A stretch of DNA of 64,000 bases. It comes from Chitinophaga skermanii. Lineage in GTDB: Bacteria; Bacteroidota; Bacteroidia; Chitinophagales; Chitinophagaceae. The notes below the pieces were generated by a model. That model ran no database searches. It saw only the letters and a list, made by a program, of their open reading frames with translations, and was not told where the DNA came from. A program made the translations under genes and the position numbers. Shown piece by piece: positions 7,841 through 16,491 of this stretch; within the stretch, counting starts at the first letter, position 1; each line of letters starts with the position of its first letter. The stretch is from positions 1-64,000 of the forward strand of contig NZ_QLLL01000012.1 of NCBI RefSeq assembly GCF_003259335.1, written 5' to 3'.

Positions 7841-8158
7841 CTAAAGATTTTGAATATTTCCCATGATCAATTTCTGTGAGGCACTCATAGCCAATAATTT
7901 GTCAAACGTTCCATCAGATTTTATTTGCTCAAATACATTTGCACATCTATCTTTTTGTTGTCTTTCTCGTTCCGCTAACCAAGCCATCCTAGCCAATTGT
8001 TTCCGATCAATCTTCTTTCTATACTCTTCAGTTTCTTGAACACGGAAAGAAAAAAATATCTCCTCTAATATCTCTTGTCTAGGTTCTTGAATGGCCAAAT
8101 AATATGGATCTGTTATGTTTGTTTTAGAATAGTTTTCCATAGTAGTAGAATTAATCAC
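7841..8158 (-). CDS. Hypothetical protein, 105 aa
   Basis: Unknown small protein, highly charged and predicted mostly helical (residues 28-75 rich in E, K, R and Q). It has no export signal. The two-gene arrangement with 7303-7821 and the AT-rich upstream region suggest a small accessory cassette. No recognised toxin or antitoxin motif is seen, so I give no function. Confidence 0.6.
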   Translation of the reverse strand: MINSTTMENYSKTNITDPYYLAIQEPRQEILEEIFFSFRVQETEEYRKKIDRKQLARMAWLAERERQQKDRCANVFEQIKSDGTFDKLLAMSASQKLIMGNIQNL

Positions 8159-8567
8159 TACAAATATCCCAAAAGCAGCTTAAACATACAGTTAAATACT
8201 TGTTAATCAACCAACTAAATATTTATATTGCACAATAATTCAATAAATATTGTACACTACAATTCTATAAGTAAAGCCTTGCAAAACAGGTTATAACCCA
8301 TTTTTCAAGGCTTCAAATTATCCCGCCTACAACATACAATTGTAATTTGGCACCTGGCTCGACTTAGATATACCGCCACAATTGTCGCATTTCCACCATA
8401 GACATCACACTTCCGCCATATTTTACCCAAGATTACCCGAAATCCCTTGGTTCTTACTAAATTTACATACCCCGTATTTTTATAATGAAAAACAAAATCG
8501 AGGTTTTTATAATTTTTTTTGTAGCCCTTACAATATCGAAGAAACTTGATCGTCTACTTTAATTAAG
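8159..8567. other. AT-rich intergenic region with a nested dyad
   Basis: This is a divergent gap between the unknown pair (minus) and the sigma gene (plus). It holds the 8274-8313 dyad and a loose inverted repeat ACAATA...TATTGT near 8231-8253. No convincing gene is seen. Confidence 0.6.
8274..8313. repeat. Nested inverted repeats
   Basis: Outer arms AAGCCTTG (8274-8281) and CAAGGCTT (8306-8313) enclose a perfect 10-base palindrome GGTTATAACC (8289-8298). It could be an operator or a weak terminator. Confidence 0.55.
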
Positions 8568-9158
8568 ATGAAAGAGTTGCTTCTCATAAAACCCAATATG
8601 GCAACGGAACAGGATCACCGTATACAACAAACCGTGCAAAAAGAACGGAAACGTTTGCTGCAGTTCATTCGTAAAAGGGTGGACAATGTAGCCGATGCCG
8701 AAGATATTTTGCAAGATGTGTTGTTCCAATTCACCCAGTACCTACGCGTGGGTACCCAGGTTGAATCAATTACGGGATGGCTTTTCGCCGTAACAAGGAA
8801 TAAAATAACCGATTGGTTCCGCAAAAAGAAGGAAACCAACTTTAGCGCAGGGCAAATGGTCAATGGCGAAGGTGAAGATACTTTGTACTTATCAGATATC
8901 TTGGCCGACGTAAGCGCGCAAGCCGATGCTCCCCTATTCCGTAAAATTATCTCCGAAGCAATTATGGAAGCGGTAGACGAACTACCGGAAGAACAACGTT
9001 TCGTCTTTTTACAACACGAAGTAGAAGGCCGTTCCTTTAAAGAATTATCTGAAGCAACAGGTGTGTCGGTCAATACGCTCCTTTCACGGAAAAGGTACGC
9101 TGTATTGTATCTGAGGGAACGTTTATTCGAATTGTACAAAGAATTATCATCTAATTAA
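8568..9158 (+). CDS. ECF-type RNA polymerase sigma-70 factor
   Basis: Extracytoplasmic-function sigma factor, 196 residues (186 from the alternative ATG at 8598, MATEQDHR). Region 2 spans about residues 30-95 (VADAEDILQDVLFQF, GWLFAVTRNKITDWFRKKK). Region 4 spans about 130-185 (ELPEEQRFVFLQHEVEG, FKELSEATGVSVNTLLSRKR). It heads a three-gene cassette with a small membrane protein and an HMA-fold-like protein. No anti-sigma factor of the FecR type is adjacent; the membrane protein could take that role (inference). Confidence 0.93.
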   Translation: MKELLLIKPNMATEQDHRIQQTVQKERKRLLQFIRKRVDNVADAEDILQDVLFQFTQYLRVGTQVESITGWLFAVTRNKITDWFRKKKETNFSAGQMVNGEGEDTLYLSDILADVSAQADAPLFRKIISEAIMEAVDELPEEQRFVFLQHEVEGRSFKELSEATGVSVNTLLSRKRYAVLYLRERLFELYKELSSN

Positions 9159-9181
9159 AAGCATTCAAAATTTATAATAAA

Positions 9182-9628
9182 ATGGGTAGGTTCACTGCTG
9201 CTAAATTTTTTAAAATTCTCGTTTGTGGCGTCGCTTTTGTCGCCGTGATGGGTAGCGCCATCAAATACTTGTGGAACTGGTTAATGCCAACCCTTTTCAA
9301 CTTACCATTAATAACTTTCTGGCAAGCACTCGGCTTATTCATTCTCTGTAAACTTCTCTTTGGCGGTATGTTCGGGGGAGGACCAAAAGGCAGTTGGAAA
9401 GATAAAAAATTATGGCGCGATAAAATGGCCGAAAAAATGAAAAACATGTCGCCCGAAGAAAGAGAAAAGATGCGCGAAAAATTGGGCAAATGTTGGTCAC
9501 ACCGCGGGCCATGGGGCGAGCAATGGCGTCATTTTGAAGATGAATTGAAAAATAATCCATCCAACACAGATACATCTACCCATACACACACGGAAACTAA
9601 AGAAGAAAAGCCTCCTTATCAATCCTAA
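9182..9628 (+). CDS. Small membrane protein with charged C-terminal tail
   Basis: 148 residues, 23 bases after the sigma gene. Two hydrophobic segments (about residues 8-28 and 40-63) precede a glycine patch (GGMFGGGPKG) and a very basic/acidic helix with MSPEEREKMREKLGKCW. The tail ends in a Thr/His-rich run. It is not a recognised named family. The MSPEEREKMREK stretch recalls Spy/CpxP-like or anti-sigma tails only loosely. Confidence 0.75.
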   Translation: MGRFTAAKFFKILVCGVAFVAVMGSAIKYLWNWLMPTLFNLPLITFWQALGLFILCKLLFGGMFGGGPKGSWKDKKLWRDKMAEKMKNMSPEEREKMREKLGKCWSHRGPWGEQWRHFEDELKNNPSNTDTSTHTHTETKEEKPPYQS

Positions 9629-9640
9629 CTACTTGAAACC

Positions 9641-9880
9641 ATGATTGCTTATTCCTTAAATCACCATGCTATGATTGGCATTTTTAAAACGAATATCAAT
9701 ACCCAACACGAGAAGTCTTCGGTCATCTCGGCGATTCGTAATCACTTTGAAGTAAGTGCTTGTAATGTGGATTTGGAAGATTGTGATAAAGTGTTACGCA
9801 TCGTCGACCTCAAAACTTCGGAAGAAAATATCATCGCCTTCGTTCAACAACAAGGCTACGAATGTGCCATACTGGAATAA
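9641..9880 (+). CDS. HMA-fold-like small protein lacking CxxC
   Basis: 79 residues, or 69 from the ATG at 9671 (MIGIFKTNINTQHEKSSVI). The order strand-helix-strand-strand-helix-strand matches ferredoxin-like heavy-metal-associated domains (IFKTNI...VISAIRN, LRIVDL...IIAFVQQQGYECAIL). The metal-binding CxxC loop is replaced by NTQHEK. It follows the membrane-protein gene by 12 bases, so it is probably cotranscribed with the sigma factor. The fold is inferred from pattern only. Confidence 0.7.
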   Translation: MIAYSLNHHAMIGIFKTNINTQHEKSSVISAIRNHFEVSACNVDLEDCDKVLRIVDLKTSEENIIAFVQQQGYECAILE

Positions 9881-9934
9881 GGTATCTGCCATAGAATCGT
9901 CAAACCCTTTGTTGTTGATACATGCCTAGGAAAA

Positions 9935-9977
9935 AAGGTTTAATTTAGTGATCTGCCTATTGAAACACTAAACCTTG
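9935..9977 (+). terminator. Possible hairpin after the sigma cassette
   Basis: AAGGTTTA...AGTG pairs with CACTAAACCTT with a small bulge. It is not followed by a clean T tract, so the assignment is tentative. Confidence 0.35.
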
Positions 9978-10022
9978 CTTCATTCCTGCATCTTTATTGG
10001 TTACTATCAACACAACAACACA

Positions 10023-10583
10023 ATGAACAAACATACCATACATGAACAACTTAACACCCGTTTCAACGATTTCGCCACCTTTGTAAAAGGTTTATCGAAT
10101 CATCGCTTCGTTGTTTCTCCTGAAGGGAAATGGTCGGCCGGGCAACAACTCGACCACCTCATCAAAAGCGTTAAACCCGTGAATGCGGCCTTAAACATGC
10201 CTAAAATGTTACTCCGTTTCTGGGGAACACCCAAACGCCCCAATATGCCATATGATGAGCTGGTTGCAGAATACCAACAAGTACTCGCCGCAGGTGGTAC
10301 CACTACCCGCGCTTATCTTCCAAGCATCATTAGCGAACATCAACGCGATACGCTCTTGAAAAATTACTTTCAGCAAAAAGATAAGCTTCTATTACAACTT
10401 GGCAAATGGTCGGAAGAAGAACTCGATAAATACCAACTACCACATCCTCTACTAGGCAAAATTTCCATGCGCGAAGTATTGTACTTCACGATGTACCATA
10501 CTGAACATCACCTGCAAACCTTGCAGCAACGGGAAATGCCGAAGAAAAGTTGGACGGATCAATTGGAACAATTATTACAATAA
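10023..10583 (+). CDS. DinB-superfamily protein
   Basis: Four-helix-bundle, metal-binding protein of the DinB_2/YfiT type, 186 residues from the ATG at MNKHTIHEQ. The expected His triad is visible: QQLDHLIKS near residue 45, and the HxxxH in FTMYHTEHHLQTL near the C-terminus. Some relatives are thiol S-transferases, but the substrate here is unknown. Two more DinB-fold proteins occur at 23556 and 52401. An upstream in-frame codon at 9975 is unlikely to be used. Confidence 0.85.
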   Translation: MNKHTIHEQLNTRFNDFATFVKGLSNHRFVVSPEGKWSAGQQLDHLIKSVKPVNAALNMPKMLLRFWGTPKRPNMPYDELVAEYQQVLAAGGTTTRAYLPSIISEHQRDTLLKNYFQQKDKLLLQLGKWSEEELDKYQLPHPLLGKISMREVLYFTMYHTEHHLQTLQQREMPKKSWTDQLEQLLQ

Positions 10584-10602
10584 TACTGACGTCTATATAC
10601 AC

Positions 10603-10635
10603 AAAAAGCGATACCTACCGGGATCGCTTTTTTTA
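10603..10635 (+). terminator. Terminator of the DinB gene
   Basis: AAAAAGCGAT / ATCGCTTTTT, 10-bp stem with a 10-base loop and T tract. Confidence 0.88.
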
Positions 10636-10644
10636 TGTATAAAA

Positions 10645-10672
10645 AAATCCTCCCTATTTGCATAGAGAGGAT
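10645..10672 (-). terminator. Terminator of the M1 peptidase gene
   Basis: AATCCTCCCTAT / ATAGAGAGGATT stem with one mismatch. On the minus strand it runs into a long T tract. Confidence 0.88.
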
Positions 10673-10696
10673 TCAATATATTGATATATCAACGAA

Positions 10697-12571
10697 TTAC
10701 TTCGCCGGGTAAGTATTGTTCGTACGATCGATATCGGCCATGCGTTTGCTTGGATCGATAACGATACTGGTGATGCTGCTCAATGGAGCATCGATGGTAA
10801 CGGTGTAAGTTGGTGATGTCCATTTCCAATTATCATGCACGATACGTTGTTGTGCAGGATTTTCATTCGGCTTTTCACCGAACATTAAGCCCATTGGGAT
10901 ATAGTGCATAACCTCTTTATCGCCTGTTTTAACCACTAAATCGATTGGCATAGGGAATAAACCTACTCTGCGCAGTGTTACAACGGTTTTGCCATCTTTC
11001 TCTACTACTGTATCAATACCGTAATCAATATGCTTCGTACTGTTTACGAAATATTGCTTGTACCAATCGAGTTGGATATTACTTTGCTTTTCCATTACGC
11101 GAATGAAATCGTTCACATTGGGGTGTTTAAAGCGCCATTGCCAATAGTAATTCAACAAGCCTTTATCACGGTTTTCAGCGCCAATAACATAACCCAATTG
11201 TTCTAAGAATACAGCGCCTTTTGAGTACGCTGTTACGCTGTAGCCCATATTGGTGTTGAAGTGATCACCATGCGTGCTCATAGGTTCTTCGAAACCACTT
11301 TTTACAAGGTTGAAATAACCTGCGTAGCTGCCGGCATGTGCCCAACGACCTTTACCTGCATCGGTCGTATTGTTGATGATGTTGTCTTCACCAAATGTAG
11401 TGAAACCTTCATCCATCCATGGATACAAGCTTTCGTTTGTACCCAACATGCCTTGGTACCAAGAGTGCATCCACTCGTGTACAGCTACCCCGTATAATCC
11501 GTCCATGTTACCATTACCCATAATCAATGTTGCCATTGGGTACTCCATACCACCATCACCACCTTGAATAAAGGAATATTGCTTGTATGGATATGGACCG
11601 TAATGCTCTTTCGCGTAAGCATAAGCTTTCGCCATCATGTCGGGCAAGTTAGGCCAAGTCGTTTTTGTTGTTTCGTTTTCGATGTAGAAGAAGTGAGCAG
11701 TGAAGTTGTCGATTTTCTTCTTGATATGTTTATAGTCTGGATCAGCAGCCCACACGAAGTCGTGCACATTAGGAGCTTGGAAGCGCCAGGTGAGCTTTTC
11801 GCCTTTGGGGCGGTTTACTTTTGCACCATCCTCTTCGTAACCGTAACCGATTTCGTTTGGATTTTGCAAATAACCTGTACCTGCTATTACAAATTTTTTA
11901 TCGATTGAAATGTTGACATTGAAATCGCCCCATACGCCGAAGAATTCGCGCGCAACGTAAGGATCAGTATGCCAACCTTCGAAATCGTATTCCGCGATTT
12001 TAGGATACCATTGTGCCATGCTGTAATCTACCCCTTCGCGGTTATTACGACCACTACGGCGAATTTGTACAGGTACTTGCGCTTCGAAAGTCATATCGAA
12101 TACAACTTTTGAATGTGGCAGAATGGGTTTATCTAAATCAACAATCAATACCGTTTCATCTGTTTTGAATTGTTGTGCCTTGCCATTCATTTTTAAGGAT
12201 AACACCTTTTGGTAACCAATTTCGGTTGGTGATAATTTAGAAATACGATCGGTCACACGTGCATCCCAATCGTAACGAGGATTCCCGTTCCTGTCTTTCC
12301 CTACCACAACTTTACCTAATTCTTGGCTGCGAACGTCCATCATAGAACCAGGCTGAAACGCGTTCCAGAATAAATGATAAAACACTCTTTTTAAGGTATC
12401 GGGCGAATTGTTGGTATACTCTAATTTTTGCGTCCCTGTAAAGCGATGGGTATTGACATCCATATTGATATCCATGTCATACTTTACTCGTTGTTGCCAA
12501 CGATCGGTTTGTGCAAAGGCACCGGTAACTGCCAAAAGCAATACCAAACCGGATAAAACAGATTTCTTCAT
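10697..12571 (-). CDS. M1-family zinc metallopeptidase, exported
   Basis: Gluzincin aminopeptidase of 624 residues. A Sec signal peptide occupies residues 1-20 (MKKSVLSGLVLLLAVTGAFA). An N-terminal beta domain precedes the catalytic domain. The zinc site VHEWMHSW gives His365, Glu366 and His369, with the third ligand Glu388 in WMDEGFTTFGE. The exopeptidase motif GxMEN appears as GGMEYP, a variant. There is no T9SS C-terminal domain, so it is probably periplasmic. It is monocistronic. Confidence 0.94.
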   Translation of the reverse strand: MKKSVLSGLVLLLAVTGAFAQTDRWQQRVKYDMDINMDVNTHRFTGTQKLEYTNNSPDTLKRVFYHLFWNAFQPGSMMDVRSQELGKVVVGKDRNGNPRYDWDARVTDRISKLSPTEIGYQKVLSLKMNGKAQQFKTDETVLIVDLDKPILPHSKVVFDMTFEAQVPVQIRRSGRNNREGVDYSMAQWYPKIAEYDFEGWHTDPYVAREFFGVWGDFNVNISIDKKFVIAGTGYLQNPNEIGYGYEEDGAKVNRPKGEKLTWRFQAPNVHDFVWAADPDYKHIKKKIDNFTAHFFYIENETTKTTWPNLPDMMAKAYAYAKEHYGPYPYKQYSFIQGGDGGMEYPMATLIMGNGNMDGLYGVAVHEWMHSWYQGMLGTNESLYPWMDEGFTTFGEDNIINNTTDAGKGRWAHAGSYAGYFNLVKSGFEEPMSTHGDHFNTNMGYSVTAYSKGAVFLEQLGYVIGAENRDKGLLNYYWQWRFKHPNVNDFIRVMEKQSNIQLDWYKQYFVNSTKHIDYGIDTVVEKDGKTVVTLRRVGLFPMPIDLVVKTGDKEVMHYIPMGLMFGEKPNENPAQQRIVHDNWKWTSPTYTVTIDAPLSSITSIVIDPSKRMADIDRTNNTYPAK

Positions 12572-12675
12572 GTTGTTGTGTTGTTCCTTATGTTAAGTTG
12601 CTAAAATACAAATTACTCCGTTTGTACAAGGGGAAAATGGAAGAGTGGAGATCAGCAAAGATAAGCGTAGCAAAG

Positions 12676-13215
12676 CTATTCTTCCTCTTCTAAGTAATCG
12701 TCGAGGTCGATATCATCCATATCGCTTTCATCGCGTAAGGTGGCTAGGTATTCGTTGGTACTCATGGGTTTAAAGAGTTCGAAACGAAGTAGGCGGCCAT
12801 CTTCCGGGTCTACGAAAAAGGCTAGGCCTTGGGCAGGACAAACATTGGTTATTTCAGAGAAATCGGTAACCGTAGTGCCTGCGCTAAAGTCGAGGATCAC
12901 TTCAGGTTCGGGCCATTCGTTGGGAATGACGTGCCCTATATTGATTTCTTCGGTATTGCATTGCACCTCAATTTTCGACCAATTATCATTTTGATAAAAG
13001 ATGGTTACTACTTCCTGCACATTAGGCAGAATGGCGGTTTTAGCTGAATAAACGAGATTTTGGGTACCGAGAATCATGCTTTCACCAACTGGTTCTGCAG
13101 CATTGAGGCAAGTGAGAATATCGGCTAATGATATTTTCTGCGCTAGTTCGGGCCAGCGAGCGAGTTGTAAATCTTCAGTTACGGATAATAATTGCGTACA
13201 GTTGGAAGTCGTCAT
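12676..13215 (-). CDS. Hypothetical acidic protein, 179 aa
   Basis: Not recognised. It is a soluble protein without signal or TM segment, ending in an extremely acidic tail (DESDMDDIDLDDYLEEEE). The central part is beta-rich (VVTIFYQNDNWSKIEVQC). It lies 104 bases upstream of the M1 peptidase on the same strand, but nothing links their functions. Confidence 0.65.
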   Translation of the reverse strand: MTTSNCTQLLSVTEDLQLARWPELAQKISLADILTCLNAAEPVGESMILGTQNLVYSAKTAILPNVQEVVTIFYQNDNWSKIEVQCNTEEINIGHVIPNEWPEPEVILDFSAGTTVTDFSEITNVCPAQGLAFFVDPEDGRLLRFELFKPMSTNEYLATLRDESDMDDIDLDDYLEEEE

Positions 13216-13657
13216 ACAAGCTAAACTTTTGAATCTTTTAAAAATGCTACCGTGTCTTAAGGCGTAATGGGTTAAAATGCAGGTATAATCTAAAGATAAC
13301 GTTTTTTACTGCATTACAAAGGAATGCAACCCTTTATTATTAGCAGCAAGCCAGTGCATAAAACCTCTGAAAACCCGCTCTTTTCACTCTTTCAAGCGCA
13401 ACTTTTCTTCCAGCTATATTAATTTTTCATATTAAAATACTTATTAATTTTTCATCACATGAAATAATCACTGTATATCAAGAAAATCCCAGGTTGCCTG
13501 CCTGCCTATTTCTATACTACTCGTACCTATTTTCTCAGTTCAAAAAATCCCCTCAAAGCTCGTTCAATAGCGGATTTCCACATCAAATTTTAATTTCCCA
13601 AACAGCGAATTTTCTGTAAGTTGCTATACAACCTAATTAAACCAAAATCGTCTGCTT
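13216..13657. other. Intergenic region, divergent
   Basis: No gene seen. It contains a direct repeat ATTAATTTTTCAT at 13418-13430 and 13443-13455 (25-bp offset). It should hold the promoters of the acidic protein (minus) and the nitroreductase (plus), but I find no exact TAnnTTTG box. Confidence 0.5.
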
Positions 13658-14338
13658 ATGTCAACTAAGCTCATCGAAGGCCACCCCTTCGTGGCCTATC
13701 ATCGTACAACGTTCGATGCCGACACAATGCTCGCGCGCTCCCGCGAAATGTTCGAATGGATGAATGCTAGAAGAACTGTGAGAGATTTTTCCAAAAAGCA
13801 TGTACCGCGTGAAGTAATCGAAAACATTGTACTCGCTGCCAGCACGGCTCCTTCCGGCGCACATAAACAACCTTGGACATTCTGTATTATTGAGAATCCT
13901 ATTCTCAAAAAACAAATCCGCGTAGCCGCTGAAAAAGAAGAATATAAAAGCTACAACGGGCGAATGTCGGACCGTTGGCTAAAAGATCTACAAAAGCTTC
14001 AAACCGATTGGCACAAACCATTCTTAGAGGTAGCGCCTTACTTAATCGTTATGTTTAAAAGAGTGTATGAGTTTGAAGAAGATGGTCATAAAAACAACAA
14101 TTATTATGTACAAGAAAGCGTCGGTATTGCTGCCGGCTTCCTACTACAAGCTATCCACCATGCTGGGCTGGTTACCTTAACACATACGCCAAGCCCCATG
14201 AATTTCTTGGGTGATATTTTAGGGCGCCCCGAAAATGAAAAAGCTTTCTTGTTACTACCCGTCGGCTATCCTGCTGAAGAATGCTGGGTGCCAGATTTAC
14301 AACGCAAAACGTTAGATGACGTAGCCGTTTTCTACTAA
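13658..14338 (+). CDS. Nitroreductase-family flavoprotein
   Basis: FMN-dependent NAD(P)H oxidoreductase fold, 226 residues. The FMN-binding start MNARRTVRDFSKKHVP and the AASTAPSGAHKQPWTF loop are characteristic. The subgroup resembles iodotyrosine deiodinase/BluB-like proteins more than NfsB, judged by the N-terminal 35-residue extension and APSGAHKQPW. Substrate unknown. It is monocistronic with a good terminator. Confidence 0.9.
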   Translation: MSTKLIEGHPFVAYHRTTFDADTMLARSREMFEWMNARRTVRDFSKKHVPREVIENIVLAASTAPSGAHKQPWTFCIIENPILKKQIRVAAEKEEYKSYNGRMSDRWLKDLQKLQTDWHKPFLEVAPYLIVMFKRVYEFEEDGHKNNNYYVQESVGIAAGFLLQAIHHAGLVTLTHTPSPMNFLGDILGRPENEKAFLLLPVGYPAEECWVPDLQRKTLDDVAVFY

Positions 14339-14362
14339 GTGTATGGTTTTTAATTTGATAGT

Positions 14363-14398
14363 AAGGTCGACTCCACTCAGCCGGGGTCGGCCTTTTTT
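14363..14398 (+). terminator. Terminator of the nitroreductase gene
   Basis: AAGGTCGACT pairs with GGTCGGCCTT (two G-U pairs), followed by T6. Confidence 0.8.
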
Positions 14399-14406
14399 GT
14401 ATAAAA

Positions 14407-14433
14407 AAAGCTTCATCTACTAGACGAAGCTTT
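14407..14433 (-). terminator. Terminator of rsmI
   Basis: AAAGCTTCATCTA / TAGACGAAGCTTT, 13-bp stem with one mismatch. The minus strand runs into T7. Confidence 0.88.
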
Positions 14434-14456
14434 GCAATTATAAAAGCGGGATACGA

Positions 14457-15176
14457 TTATTCATCGTCATCATCGTCGCTATATTTATTTTTTTTCTGTT
14501 TGGGGTTGATGAATCCTTCCACGATAAAAACGATCTCTCCTTTCACACCCTTTTCAGCGAAATAGTCTCTTACTTCTTGTAAAGTACCGCGTTTATTCTC
14601 TTCAAACATCTTCGAAATCTCGCGGCTAACACAACATTGGCGGTCGGGACCGAAATAGTTGATAAAGTCTTCCAATGTTTTTACGAGCCGCATCGGCGAT
14701 TCGTAAAACACCAAAGTGCGTTCATCTGTAGCTAATTGCGTGAGTAACGTATGCCTGCCTTTTTTAAGCGGTAAGAAACCTTCAAAAGCAAAGCGGTTCA
14801 TAGGAATGCCGCTATTCACCAAGGCCGGCACAAAAGCAGTGGCTCCCGGCAAGCATTCTACCGTAACGCCCGCCCTGATACACTCTCTTACAAGCAAAAA
14901 GCCGGGATCTGACACCCCAGGTGTACCAGCATCTGTTAACAAAGCCATGGTTTTACCCATCTGCAGCTGTTGAACGAGGTGTTGTAAAACTTTATGTTCG
15001 TTGTGCTGATGATAAGGAGTAATGGGCTTATTGATATTATAATGCTTTAGTAGTACGCTGGAGGTACGGGTATCTTCGGCCAAAACCAGGTCGGCCTCTT
15101 CCAGCACTTTTACAGCGCGGTAAGTAATATCGGCGAGGTTGCCAATCGGCGATGGAACAAGGATTAATTTGGCCAT
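14457..15176 (-). CDS. rsmI: 16S rRNA (cytidine-1402-2'-O)-methyltransferase
   Basis: Tetrapyrrole-methylase-fold SAM enzyme that modifies C1402 of 16S rRNA. I start it at the ATG of MAKLILVPSPIGNLADITYR (239 residues), because that is where family homology begins. Diagnostic blocks: LAEDTRTSSVLLKHY, LLTDAGTPGVSDPG, ALVNSGIPMNRFAFEGFLP and LVFYESPMR. The protein ends in a lineage-style KKNKYSDDDDDE tail. Confidence 0.96.
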   Translation of the reverse strand: MAKLILVPSPIGNLADITYRAVKVLEEADLVLAEDTRTSSVLLKHYNINKPITPYHQHNEHKVLQHLVQQLQMGKTMALLTDAGTPGVSDPGFLLVRECIRAGVTVECLPGATAFVPALVNSGIPMNRFAFEGFLPLKKGRHTLLTQLATDERTLVFYESPMRLVKTLEDFINYFGPDRQCCVSREISKMFEENKRGTLQEVRDYFAEKGVKGEIVFIVEGFINPKQKKNKYSDDDDDE

Positions 15177-15195
15177 ATGAATGGTACACAAGATG

Positions 15196-15237
15196 AAACG
15201 CTGTGTAACGCCCTAAAATGAGCATTGCACAGCGTTT
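15196..15237 (-). terminator. Hairpin between purS and rsmI
   Basis: Perfect 10-bp arms AAACGCTGTG and CACAGCGTTT with a 22-base loop, between the purS stop and the rsmI start. No strong T tract follows, so it could be an attenuator or processing site. Confidence 0.6.
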
Positions 15238-15267
15238 GATCAAAGCGGTGTAAGCGCTTCAGGAATA

Positions 15268-15513
15268 TTATTGAATAGTGATTTCGTAGAATTCCATTAC
15301 TTGGTTTGCCAATAATTTTTGGCAAGCGTTTTCAGCAATGCTGTAAGCATCTTCTTTGCTACCAGCTTCGATTTGCAAGGTAATGTGTTTACCAATTCTT
15401 ACATCGTGCACGCCTTTCATGCCGAGGTTATTCAATCCGCCCAAAACAGTTTTACCTTGTGGGTCCAATAATTCCTTCAGCGGCATTACATTAATAAGTG
15501 CAGTAAAAGTCAT
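15268..15513 (-). CDS. purS: FGAM synthase subunit PurS
   Basis: Small subunit of phosphoribosylformylglycinamidine synthase, which bridges PurL and PurQ in purine synthesis; 81 residues from MTFTALINVMPL. The block LLDPQGKTVLGGLNNLGMKG and the IGKHITLQIEAGSKEDA pattern are diagnostic. purL and purQ are not in this window. Confidence 0.95.
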   Translation of the reverse strand: MTFTALINVMPLKELLDPQGKTVLGGLNNLGMKGVHDVRIGKHITLQIEAGSKEDAYSIAENACQKLLANQVMEFYEITIQ

Positions 15514-15555
15514 CGTTCTAAAATTTTGACGCAAACCTACGTGATTTTATAATAA

Positions 15556-15590
15556 ATAAGAAGGCAAAATCCATTTGCTTCTTATCAAAA
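15556..15590 (-). terminator. Terminator of pssA
   Basis: ATAAGAAG...CTTCTTAT with additional CAAA/TTTG pairing; T-rich beyond on the minus strand. Confidence 0.7.
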
Positions 15591-15604
15591 TTTCTTGTAC
15601 TACG

Positions 15605-16372
15605 TTACGCTTGGCTGATTTTCGGTGGCATTACCAGCGATAAAATCACGTAACTAGCAAAAATAAACGGCACTGCCGCGAACTTCAAAACAGGGATGCT
15701 AATTACCACGATAGCCAAAATAATGAACCGCGGGATGTTTTCTTTGGCCTTCAATTTCTTGAATTTCATGCTAATCATCGGGTGTGGCGATACCATGAGG
15801 TAGCAAAGCACAGCGATAATGCCATATAACACCCAAATATTCTGTAAATAATGAGCCATGCCGAACGAATCATACAGCATAATTAACGGGAAAGATGCCA
15901 CCATCAAGCCTACTGCCGGTGTGGGCATACCGATAAAGTTCTCACTTTGACGCGTATCCAAGTTAAACACAGCCAATCTATAAGCCGCGAAACACGGTAC
16001 CAATAAAGCCGGTGCTAAGTTTACGAGCGACACATCAAATACATCCGGCATTTGCATGTATGCGCTTCGTAATAAACGGAATAAAATCATACCCGGTACT
16101 ACCCCAAAACTAACCACGTCGGCCAAGGAGTCCAATTCTTTCCCCAAAGGCGATGAAACCTTTAACCAACGCGCTACCATACCATCGAACAAATCGAATA
16201 CACCGGCTAATACCACGAGAATAGACGCCCAGTAAACGGGGGCCGGGCTAATTACTTTGTAATCGTTGCCATTATATTCTGTCAGGGTTTCCGGTGCATA
16301 CAGCACGAAAATGATGGCGAGGGCGCCACAGAATAAATTACCGAGGGTAAGAATATTGGGTAATTGTTTCAT
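15605..16372 (-). CDS. pssA: CDP-diacylglycerol-serine O-phosphatidyltransferase
   Basis: Makes phosphatidylserine, the precursor of phosphatidylethanolamine, at the inner membrane; 255 residues from MKQLPNILTLGNLFCG. The CDP-alcohol phosphatidyltransferase motif DG-x2-AR-x8-G-x3-D-x3-D reads as DGMVARWLKVSSPLGKELDS followed by LAD. About seven TM helices are expected. The TLGNLFCG start is typical of the Gram-positive/Bacteroidota type II PssA. Confidence 0.94.
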   Translation of the reverse strand: MKQLPNILTLGNLFCGALAIIFVLYAPETLTEYNGNDYKVISPAPVYWASILVVLAGVFDLFDGMVARWLKVSSPLGKELDSLADVVSFGVVPGMILFRLLRSAYMQMPDVFDVSLVNLAPALLVPCFAAYRLAVFNLDTRQSENFIGMPTPAVGLMVASFPLIMLYDSFGMAHYLQNIWVLYGIIAVLCYLMVSPHPMISMKFKKLKAKENIPRFIILAIVVISIPVLKFAAVPFIFASYVILSLVMPPKISQA

Positions 16373-16433
16373 AGTAAAATACACATTGCTTGTTATAGCA
16401 ATGCATTAAAGATATAAATGTTCTGGATAAAAG

Positions 16434-16483
16434 AAACCCCGTACAGCACACATTCCATTAGGAATTGCGGCAACACGGGGTTT
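16434..16483 (-). terminator. Terminator of pepP
   Basis: AAACCCCGT / ACGGGGTTT outer stem plus an ATTCC/GGAAT inner stem; T-rich downstream on the minus strand. Confidence 0.85.
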
Positions 16484-16491
16484 GCAGGTTA

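Noticed and set aside
7303-8158. Toxin-antitoxin pair
   Set aside because: Size and spacing would fit, but neither protein has a recognisable toxin fold, RHH/HTH domain or other diagnostic motif.
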